6,953 bases of DNA, from NCBI GenBank assembly GCA_035544835.1, contig DASZZV010000069.1, forward strand, positions 1-6,953. The letters are read 5' to 3'. Below are positions 1 through 5,736 of this stretch, piece by piece. Numbering within the stretch: the stretch's first letter is position 1; every line of letters starts with the position of its first letter. The position numbers and the translations under genes are program-made. Source of the DNA: DASZZV01 sp035544835 (GTDB taxonomy: Bacteria > Acidobacteriota > Thermoanaerobaculia > Gp7-AA8). The notes below the pieces were generated by a model. That model saw only the letters and a program-made list of their open reading frames with translations. It was not told the origin of the DNA and did no database searches.

Positions 1-295
1 TGGTCTTGTTGAACAGCTCGAACGAGTCGCCGTTGAATCGAGCCAGGCCATCGTAGGTACCGATCCAGATGCTGCCGTCGCTGGTCTGCGTGATTCCTCG
101 AACGACGCTATTGGGCAGTCCTTCTTCGATTCGCCAGGTGCGGTGCGCGTACTGGCTGATGGCCCGATCGACCGGAAGCGCGTGTAACGAAGCCGCCAAC
201 AACCAGAAGGCGGCCGCCAGAGAGAAAACTCGATCGAGACGCCGGAAGAAGGACTGCGCGCCGGTTTCATCCCGTAGACGCCATCTACGATTCAT
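1..295 (-). CDS. Two-component regulator propeller sensor protein, N-terminal fragment (runs off the window start)
   Basis: Reading the minus strand from ATG at 295-293 gives 98 residues before the window edge. Residues 1-24 are basic, residues 25-40 are a hydrophobic stretch ending in LHA before LP, which looks like a signal peptide or membrane anchor. Residues about 49-97 carry the hallmark start of a regulator-propeller sensor: YAHRTWRIEEGLPNSVV, then SDGSIWIGTYDGLARFNGD. In known families this repeat (Reg_prop, a blade of a periplasmic beta-propeller) precedes a Y_Y_Y domain and then a histidine kinase, GGDEF or DNA-binding output. The output lies outside the window, so the final class is unknown. 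The frame stays open upstream to an alternative ATG at 406-404, but the 295 start places the signal sequence more normally. No strong ribosome binding site is seen before 295. It is divergent from the potassium channel gene. Confidence 0.85.
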   Translation of the reverse strand, partial: MNRRWRLRDETGAQSFFRRLDRVFSLAAAFWLLAASLHALPVDRAISQYAHRTWRIEEGLPNSVVRGITQTSDGSIWIGTYDGLARFNGDSFELFNKT

Positions 296-479
296 GGGGA
301 GATTCGATTCTCTCGCTGCGATCGAAGATACGCAACCGAGAGCCGGGCCTGCGAGGGGCGCACGGAAGGAGGTCCGGTCGGATGAAGATGCTCTAACCAA
401 GCCCATCCCAGGCCGGGCCGGCGAGTGGCTTGCCGTTTCCGTCCACGACCGAGCCAACGCCGGCGCGTAGAATCACGTT
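296..479. promoter_or_regulatory. Divergent intergenic spacer between propeller sensor and K+ channel
   Basis: This 184-base spacer lies between two divergent starts and must hold the promoter or promoters for both unless the upstream minus ATG at 406 is used. I could not identify a convincing -35/-10 pair on either strand. It holds a perfect Shine-Dalgarno with a four-codon ORF (listed separately) and a GC-rich stretch around 411-423. The 7-base inverted repeat GCCGGCG at 417-423 / 458-464 has a 34-base loop and is probably only GC-rich chance. Confidence 0.4.
366..396 (+). other. Perfect Shine-Dalgarno plus four-codon mini-ORF (MKML) in the channel leader
   Basis: AAGGAGGT at 366-373 matches the anti-Shine-Dalgarno perfectly. 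After an 8-base spacer comes ATG AAG ATG CTC TAA at 382-396, encoding MKML. This is the best ribosome binding site in the window, yet it serves a four-codon ORF 83 bases upstream of the channel's GTG start and in a different frame. It could be a leader peptide or upstream ORF affecting channel expression, the remnant of an older start, or chance. No downstream attenuator-like hairpin with a U-run is visible before 480. If the minus gene started at 406 this stretch would also be coding on the other strand. Confidence 0.3.
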
Positions 480-2096
480 GTGAAACGATCCCAGCGCCGG
501 CTCGTCGGGCTCATGATCGCAGTACCACTCTTCGTCGTTCTTTCGGGCGCGATCTACATGGAGGGCATGGCCAGGCTCGAGGGGAAATCGCGCTCCTTCT
601 GGCAAGCCGTCGAGTGGGCTGCCGAGACGCTGAGCACGACCGGGTATGGCTACGACTCGCAATGGTCGCATCCGGTGATGGTTCTCTTCGTGATAGGAGT
701 GCAGTTCGCGGGCGTCTTTCTGGTTTTCCTGATCATTCCCATCTATCTGGTTCCTTTCCTGGAGGAGCGTTTCGAAGAGCGACTCCCGCGGCAGGCCCCC
801 GCAAAATTGCACGGCCACGTCATCGTCTATCGATACGGTCCCGCCGTCGAGATGCTGCTGGAGCGTTTGCGGAGCGCGAGGGTTCCTGCTCTGGTGGTCG
901 AGCGAGACGAGCAGGTGGCCCGTTCTCTTGTCGATCGCGAGTTACCTGTCGTCTTCAGCCGGGAAGAGGAGGACTCGCTCGATATCTGCAACCTGGGCAA
1001 CGCCCGGGCCGTCGTCGCCAACGGACGCGATGAGGAGAATGGTGCGCTCATTCTCCGCGCCCGGCAGCTCGGATTCCGCGGGGCCATCTATGCATTGGTG
1101 GAGGAGCCGGCGCACCGCCGCCCCATGGAGCTGGCCGGGGCGACGGCCGCTTACACACCACGACATATTCTCGCTGCCGCACTGGCCACGAGGGTGAGCG
1201 AGCGCATCAGCCCACGCCTGCCCGGCCTCGAGCAGCTGGACGGTCTGGAGCTCCGCGAGTTCCGCGTCCGATCGGGCACGCCCCTCATCGGGTCGGCCTT
1301 CTCGGACTCATCGCTCGCCGCCGCTGGCGCGATCCTGGCCGGACAGTGGACTCGGGGAAAGCTCAGCAGTGGCGGCCCCTCGGTCCGCCTCGAATCGGGA
1401 TCGATTCTTCTCCTTCTGGGATCGGAGGCAGTCCTCGGAAGGATTGCAGCTGAGGATGCTCAGGTCGTTCCGCTTGCCAGTACCGGACCCTTTCTGGTGG
1501 CCGGTTTCGGTGAGGTCGGAATGAAGGTCCACGAGTTGCTGACCGATGCAGGCGACGAAGTGCTGGCCATCGACAGAGCTCCGCGCGCGAACGTCAGCGT
1601 GGTCGGAAACGTGCTCGACCCCTACGTGCTTCGGAGCGCGGGAATCGAGAGGGCGCGGGCAGTGGTGCTGGCGCTCGACAGCGATGATGCCACCCTCTTC
1701 GCCACGGTCATCGTCCGCGACACAGTTGCCAGCATTCCCATCATCGCCCGCGTCAACCACGCCAGGAACATCGACAACATCTATCGTGCCGGAGCCGACT
1801 ACGCGCTGTCGATCAGCGAAGTCTCGGGACAGATGTTGTTGTACAGGCTGCTGGGCGATCAACGCTTGACGGGGGCTTCGCATCTTCGCGTTCACAAACG
1901 GTCGGCGGCAGGCTTCACCGGCAGACATCCCGATCAGGTGCTCCCTGAGGGCTCAGAAGAAATCTCGGTCATCGCCATCCGCCGCGGGAAAAGCCTGATC
2001 TCCAGCTTCGCCCCTGACCTCCGGCTGCAGCCGGAGGACGACGTCTACTTCTGTGGTAGCGAAGATGGAATCCGACTGATCCGCGAGGTGGGCTGA
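480..2096 (+). CDS. Potassium channel, two-TM pore with tandem RCK (TrkA-N/TrkA-C) domains
   Basis: This 538-residue protein is an inner-membrane K+ channel subunit of the two-TM, RCK-gated type, like MthK but with two RCK modules in one chain as in GsuK. TM1 is about residues 8-27, the pore helix and filter about 40-59 (STTGYGYD), and TM2 about 65-93. RCK1 begins at about 112 (HVIVYRYG); its usual GxGxxG is degraded, with Arg118 at the first Gly. A TrkA-C-like segment follows at about 257-322. RCK2 begins at about 336 with an intact GFGEVG (342-347) and an acidic residue at the end of strand 2 (Asp365), typical of nucleotide binding, then a second TrkA-C at about 466-533. By family knowledge the RCK modules form a cytoplasmic gating ring that responds to ligands such as nucleotides or ions. 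The start is GTG at 480; an in-frame TAG at 468-470 bounds it. No Shine-Dalgarno is evident, and ATG at 513 is an alternative. It is convergent with the MFS gene. Confidence 0.92.
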   Translation: MKRSQRRLVGLMIAVPLFVVLSGAIYMEGMARLEGKSRSFWQAVEWAAETLSTTGYGYDSQWSHPVMVLFVIGVQFAGVFLVFLIIPIYLVPFLEERFEERLPRQAPAKLHGHVIVYRYGPAVEMLLERLRSARVPALVVERDEQVARSLVDRELPVVFSREEEDSLDICNLGNARAVVANGRDEENGALILRARQLGFRGAIYALVEEPAHRRPMELAGATAAYTPRHILAAALATRVSERISPRLPGLEQLDGLELREFRVRSGTPLIGSAFSDSSLAAAGAILAGQWTRGKLSSGGPSVRLESGSILLLLGSEAVLGRIAAEDAQVVPLASTGPFLVAGFGEVGMKVHELLTDAGDEVLAIDRAPRANVSVVGNVLDPYVLRSAGIERARAVVLALDSDDATLFATVIVRDTVASIPIIARVNHARNIDNIYRAGADYALSISEVSGQMLLYRLLGDQRLTGASHLRVHKRSAAGFTGRHPDQVLPEGSEEISVIAIRRGKSLISSFAPDLRLQPEDDVYFCGSEDGIRLIREVG

Positions 2097-2099
2097 AGA

Positions 2100-2115
2100 C
2101 CCCGTTCAAACGGGG
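2100..2115. terminator. Short GC-rich hairpin just after the channel stop codon
   Basis: CCCCGT (2100-2105) pairs with ACGGGG (2110-2115) around a TCAA loop, starting three bases after the channel's TGA. The stem is strong and symmetric, so it can form in transcripts of either strand. On the plus strand it is followed by an A-rich tract rather than U residues, so it is not a textbook plus-strand intrinsic terminator. It may act with the larger AT-rich inverted repeat that abuts it, or protect the mRNA 3' end. Confidence 0.5.
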
Positions 2116-2171
2116 AATTGAAAATTGAAAAAAACAGAGCGTTCCGTTTTTCAGTTTTCAATTTTCAATTC
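2115..2171. terminator. Long AT-rich inverted repeat, probable bidirectional terminator of convergent genes
   Basis: GAATTGAAAATTGAAAA at 2115-2131 is the exact reverse complement of 2155-2171, a perfect 17-bp inverted repeat. Inside it, AAAAAC (2130-2135) can pair with GTTTTT (2146-2151) around a 10-base loop, and the 2128-2134 A-run gives seven U residues in a minus-strand transcript; the plus-strand transcript gets U5 at 2147-2151. This suits termination in both directions between the channel (ending 2096) and the MFS gene. The 3' arm contains the MFS stop codon at 2167-2165. The arms are built from repeated ATTGAAA units, so a dispersed intergenic repeat is another reading. Confidence 0.6.
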
Positions 2172-3337
2172 TTCAATTCCGCTCCCCGGACCTCCGAAAA
2201 GCTTCGCGAGGTCAAAAGGAAGAGCGGCACGGCAAGTGCGCTGACTGCCGCGGTCACGAGGTACGCCGTGCGGTAACCGGCGTGCTGCACGACGATGCCG
2301 GTGATGAGCGAGCCGCTGCCGATTCCGGTGTCGAAGGCCCAGATGACGCTGCCGAATGTCGTACCGCGCCGTTCCGGATCGGTGAACCGAAGAACGAACG
2401 ACATGAAGGCCGGATAGGCGCCTCCGAAGCCGATGCCATAAAGGGCGGCCGCGGTGATGAGCCCCGCGCGGGAGTTGGTCACGGCGAGCACTGCCAGCGC
2501 GACGGGAACGATCAGCAACGACGGGATCAACAGCGCGACCGGCCCGAAGCGGTCGCCCTTGTCGGCGATGGCGACGCGCGAGACCAGAATCGTAACGGCA
2601 AAGACACTGAAGAAGAGCGAGGCCGGCTCAATCCGCCGCTCCCCCGCCAGCAACGCCACATAGCTGGTGATCCCACCGTAGCCGAACGAGATCACGAAAA
2701 GCGAGAGCGCGGTGACGGTGACGCGCCAGTCGATGAGCGATCCGAGCGGTGGAAACGTACGGGCGGCAGCACTCGTGTCAGGCCGCAGCCGCAGCGCGAA
2801 GAGGAACATAGCCGCCGACAGCACGGCCATCTCGGCACAGAGCGCGAACCAGCTCGTGCGCTTCATCATGACGAGCCCCGCCAGCGGAGCAACGGCAATG
2901 GCCGCGGTACTGGCCATCCCCCAGTACGCAAGCCCCTCGGTGCGCCGCGACTCGGGAATCGATTCCGACATGATCGCCGCACTCGAAGAGAGAATCCCCG
3001 ACCAGCAGACCCCGTGCACCGTGGCTACCGCCAGGAGCAGCGGAATGCGGGTGATGGACCCGTAGCCGAGGGAGAAGACGATGAAGAGCAGCGAGGCAAA
3101 GAGGAGGACCCGGCGCCGCCCGAAATGATCGGCCACGCTTCCGGTGAGAGGAGCGGAGAAAGCGCACGCATAGGTATAGAGCGCGAGGAACGTCCCCGCC
3201 ATGGCCTTCGTCCCGCCGAGGGCCAGAATGCGGAACGGGACCGTGGGCAAAAGCTGGAAGGCGGAGAAGAAGGTGACGAAGGCAAAAAGCCAGAGCCTGA
3301 GAAAATCCGCGGTGAAGAGTGGTGCGCGTTGAGACAC
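2165..3337 (-). CDS. MFS transporter, 12-TM drug/sugar efflux-like permease
   Basis: Starting at GTG 3337-3335 this is a 390-residue major facilitator superfamily protein, the usual length for a 12-TM member. The N-terminus VSQRAPLFTADFLRLWLFAF is typical of MFS permeases entering TM1. Motif A is clear in the TM2-TM3 loop (GSVADHFGRRR, residues 66-76), a related DKGDRFG lies at 259-265 in the second half, and PESRRTEG (128-135) and PERRG (321-325) are the paired loop motifs before TM5 and TM11. These show a proton- or gradient-driven secondary transporter of the inner membrane; the substrate cannot be told from sequence. The frame is open to ATG 3424, but those extra 29 residues look like translated spacer and have no MFS character. 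No good ribosome binding site is seen before 3337, so the start is moderately certain. The gene follows the cyclase on the same strand after about 150 bases and converges on the channel. Confidence 0.88.
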   Translation of the reverse strand: MSQRAPLFTADFLRLWLFAFVTFFSAFQLLPTVPFRILALGGTKAMAGTFLALYTYACAFSAPLTGSVADHFGRRRVLLFASLLFIVFSLGYGSITRIPLLLAVATVHGVCWSGILSSSAAIMSESIPESRRTEGLAYWGMASTAAIAVAPLAGLVMMKRTSWFALCAEMAVLSAAMFLFALRLRPDTSAAARTFPPLGSLIDWRVTVTALSLFVISFGYGGITSYVALLAGERRIEPASLFFSVFAVTILVSRVAIADKGDRFGPVALLIPSLLIVPVALAVLAVTNSRAGLITAAALYGIGFGGAYPAFMSFVLRFTDPERRGTTFGSVIWAFDTGIGSGSLITGIVVQHAGYRTAYLVTAAVSALAVPLFLLTSRSFSEVRGAELKN

Positions 3338-3483
3338 CGGGGGATTGTAGACGGAGCAGAACTGAAAATTGAGCAAGCACACGGCATCTTCCAGCCCTTG
3401 GTTAGTCCATTCAGCCCTACGCAAGTGACGAGAATGGCTCTGATCCCTACTCCCTTCACCCGAACATCAAGTGGACGCGATGA
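3338..3483. other. Spacer between the adenylate cyclase and MFS genes
   Basis: These 146 bases separate two minus-strand genes. No hairpin terminator was found after the cyclase stop. On the minus strand TACAAT (3349-3344) lies 6 bases upstream of the GTG at 3337 and resembles a -10 box, but no properly spaced -35 was found. The plus-strand sequence ACTGAAAATTGA at 3361-3372 matches 11 of 12 bases of the terminator arm ATTGAAAATTGA at 2117-2128. The MFS gene may therefore have its own promoter or be read through from the cyclase. Confidence 0.35.
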
Positions 3484-5622
3484 TCATTTGACCGACGATA
3501 CATGGATACCGTCCCAGCCGGCTGGGGGCGGTTGTTCGGCCAGTCTCAGGCAGCGTTCGGTCAGTACGGAACTGGGACCATCGTCGAGCTGGTTCTTCAG
3601 TAGCTCGACGGCCTCGCGGAACTCACGCGAGAAATAGGACTGGAGGGCCTTCTCGTACGTTCTCGCCACCATGACACGAGGCTCCTGTTGGCCGGCGATT
3701 CCCAGGAGCTCGTACACCTCGATTCCGCGGGACTTTCCCTTGACTGCGACCCGGTCGAGGAGACGGAAGTCAAACCTTGCCGCGGCCGCGGAGTAGATCA
3801 TTTCGCTGACGATGATCGTGGTCCGATACTGTTTGTTGAGGCTCTCCAGACGTGAAGCGAGATTCACCCCGTCGCCCAGCGCGGTGAAACTCATCCGATC
3901 GGGCGCCCCAAAGTGACCGACCATGACCTCGTCCCGGTGAAGCCCGAATCGCGTGACGAGCGGAGGCATTCCGCCCCACTGCGGAGAATCGAACAGTTGG
4001 CGGGTGGCTTCGATACACGCCAGCGCGGCCTCACACGCTTTCACGGCGTGATCGGGGCAGGGCGACGGCGAGTTCCAGATCACCATGACGGCGTCGCCGA
4101 TATACTTGTCGACGGTACCGCTGTTGGCCTGAATGGCGACAGTCATAACCTCGAGATATCTGCCGAGAATTCGAGCCAGCTCGTCAGGAGAGAGTCGCTC
4201 AGCGAGGTTCGTGAATTCCTTGATGTCGGTAAACATCAGCGAGACCTCACGAAGCTCTCCGCCCAGCACAGGTTCGCGGTTGGCCTCGTAGAGCTGATGC
4301 ACGAGGTCGATGGGCACGTACTTGCCCATGGCGCGGACGGCCGTCTTGGCACGTTCGAGACCTTCCAGCACGGCGCTCACATCACGAAACGGGCTCTCGA
4401 TACCAGAGGCCGAGAACTCGAAACGCCGCATCCGCGCCGTCTGTCGCTCGATCTGCCGGAGACCGCGCCGGATCATCCTCAGGGTCGCGACGCCTCCGAT
4501 GAGGATCGCAGCGATGAGGAACAGCGACACCACAATCAGATTGTTCCGGATCCCATTGAGCTTTCCCAGGTAGTGGCTCTGTGGGACGACGATTCCGATG
4601 CACCATTCCTGTGTGCGCGGAAGGCCACGGAAGCTGACGAAGAATTTCTGTCCGGCCGTAAGCTCACCAAATGCATTGAGCTGGCCGGAAGTGACCAGGC
4701 CGAGGGCCGGATGATGCAGGGCCAGCGCGACCTCCGATGGAAGATGTACCGGGGCCACCCGCAGCGCCTCGTCGGAGTCCTCGACCATACGATCGCCAGG
4801 ACTGACGCGGGTAATCAGCCGCCCCTCGCTGTCACAGATGAAGATGCGGTGGGGCGCGTTCTCGGCCGACTCCTTCCGAATCATCTCGTCGAGCTGCTCG
4901 GTAAGCAGACCGATGCGGAGGACGCCGAGAAAGCGGCCGTCTTTGTCTTCGATAGCCTTCATCACGGTGACAACGACTCGTCTCTGCATCTCCGGCAGAC
5001 GCTCATCGAGCTGCGTAAAGCTCAGGTCACTCCAGACGATCTGACCGCGGTTGATCTTCGCGGCCGTGGTCGAGAATGTCAGATGCTGAGTCGGATCCTC
5101 GACACCTTCTTCGCGTCGCCCCTCAGAGTGCGAGCCCGGGGCCCGCATTTCCGAAACGAACCCTCCATGATCCTGGAATGTCGTACGGACGCCGATCGAG
5201 GCGCCCACGGCCGCGCTCTCTCGAAACAGGGAGACCTGCCATCGGTCACGTTCTGCCAGTTTGAGATTCCCATCGGAATCGTATCCGAGGCTCGACGCGT
5301 GGCTCAGCGTTGCCTCGGCCAGATTGTTGTTGGTCAGAATCTGAGCGAAGAGGCACGGCTCTATGGCAGATGGCCCGTCAGCGCCACCCGCTCCGTTGCG
5401 TAGCTGGTTCTCGATGGCCTCGACCGATCCCTGCGCCAGGTTCAGATAGCTTTCGACCTGGCCGGCGATCCGCCTGCTGTGTGCTTCACGCAGGCGCTCA
5501 GAGCTATCGACGATCGATTTGCGCGATCCATCGAGGAGCAGATAGAAAAGCAGAGCGAGAAGGAGTGAAAGCCCAATGAGGGAAAGGTAAAAGATCTGTC
5601 CCAGTGTCCAACGTGATTTCAC
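3484..5622 (-). CDS. Membrane class III (IIIb-type) adenylate cyclase with extracytoplasmic Cache-like sensor
   Basis: The protein makes cAMP from ATP at the inner membrane. Numbering from the longest frame (TTG 5634, 716 residues): TM1 about 13-34, a large periplasmic region about 35-362 resembling a double Cache sensor, TM2 about 364-387, a HAMP-like linker about 388-430, the lead-in GKYVPIDLVHQLY (437-449), and the class III cyclase domain about 463-645. Catalytic positions are complete: metal Asp470 (MFTDIKEFT) and Asp514 (KYIGDAVM), adenine-selecting Lys510, Thr584 in place of the second selecting Asp, and Asn591 and Arg595 (VNLASRLE). Lys plus Thr indicates adenylate cyclase of subclass IIIb. 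The tail (about 656-716) is a TPR-like helical region ending in PPPAGWDGI, common in such cyclases. I chose GTG 5622 (V-K-S-R-W), four codons inside TTG 5634, because GTG is the commoner start; neither has a strong ribosome site. It is divergent from the kinase. Confidence 0.92.
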   Translation of the reverse strand: MKSRWTLGQIFYLSLIGLSLLLALLFYLLLDGSRKSIVDSSERLREAHSRRIAGQVESYLNLAQGSVEAIENQLRNGAGGADGPSAIEPCLFAQILTNNNLAEATLSHASSLGYDSDGNLKLAERDRWQVSLFRESAAVGASIGVRTTFQDHGGFVSEMRAPGSHSEGRREEGVEDPTQHLTFSTTAAKINRGQIVWSDLSFTQLDERLPEMQRRVVVTVMKAIEDKDGRFLGVLRIGLLTEQLDEMIRKESAENAPHRIFICDSEGRLITRVSPGDRMVEDSDEALRVAPVHLPSEVALALHHPALGLVTSGQLNAFGELTAGQKFFVSFRGLPRTQEWCIGIVVPQSHYLGKLNGIRNNLIVVSLFLIAAILIGGVATLRMIRRGLRQIERQTARMRRFEFSASGIESPFRDVSAVLEGLERAKTAVRAMGKYVPIDLVHQLYEANREPVLGGELREVSLMFTDIKEFTNLAERLSPDELARILGRYLEVMTVAIQANSGTVDKYIGDAVMVIWNSPSPCPDHAVKACEAALACIEATRQLFDSPQWGGMPPLVTRFGLHRDEVMVGHFGAPDRMSFTALGDGVNLASRLESLNKQYRTTIIVSEMIYSAAAARFDFRLLDRVAVKGKSRGIEVYELLGIAGQQEPRVMVARTYEKALQSYFSREFREAVELLKNQLDDGPSSVLTERCLRLAEQPPPAGWDGIHVSSVK

Positions 5623-5736
5623 GGCCAAACCCAATCCAGGAAGATGTTACACGTCGAATCAGTAAAAGCTAGAAGGGCGTTCGAATCGGGCGATCATCGG
5701 GATCTCACTCTCCAATCATTCGAAAGGAAATGGCGC
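5623..5736. promoter_or_regulatory. Divergent spacer between adenylate cyclase and Ser/Thr kinase
   Basis: If the kinase starts near 5737, about 114 bases separate the two divergent genes and must carry both promoters. The palindrome TTCGAA occurs twice, at 5680-5685 and 5719-5724, and CGATCATCG at 5691-5699 is a small imperfectly centred palindrome; these could be operator half-sites but are short enough to be chance. AAAGGA at 5723-5728 is a plausible ribosome site for the kinase. No convincing -35/-10 pair was found. If the kinase starts at ATG 5644 instead, almost no spacer remains, which would be odd for divergent genes. Confidence 0.35.

Noticed and set aside
69..470. 133-codon plus-strand frame opposite the propeller sensor start and spacer
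   Set aside because: The minus strand shows a signal peptide and propeller motif here; the plus frame has no domain features.
393..818. 141-codon minus-strand open frame opposite the channel N-terminus
   Set aside because: It overlaps the channel pore coding region, has His- and Glu-rich content without motifs, and is best explained as a shadow.
425..1033. 202-codon plus-strand frame overlapping the channel in another phase
   Set aside because: It is an Arg- and Ser-rich out-of-phase translation of the channel sequence.
3335..3375. Possible MFS promoter with TACAAT as -10
   Set aside because: The nearest TTG-type -35 candidate (TTGCTC) is 21 bases away, and other candidates have wrong spacing or poor matches, so it is not called as a promoter.
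3338..3424. N-terminal extension of the MFS protein to ATG 3424
   Set aside because: The 29 extra residues lack MFS character and include the AT-rich spacer; GTG 3337 gives a normal-length N-terminus. It is not fully excluded, because neither start has a clear ribosome site.
2282..3637. 451-codon plus-strand open frame opposite the MFS gene
   Set aside because: It is the antisense shadow of a GC-rich gene. Its product is almost all Arg, Glu, Asp and Gly with no hydrophobic core or motif, while the minus strand encodes a clear 12-TM transporter.
3913..5403. 496-codon plus-strand open frame opposite the cyclase
   Set aside because: It has charged, low-complexity composition with no recognisable domain and lies wholly inside the well-supported cyclase gene.
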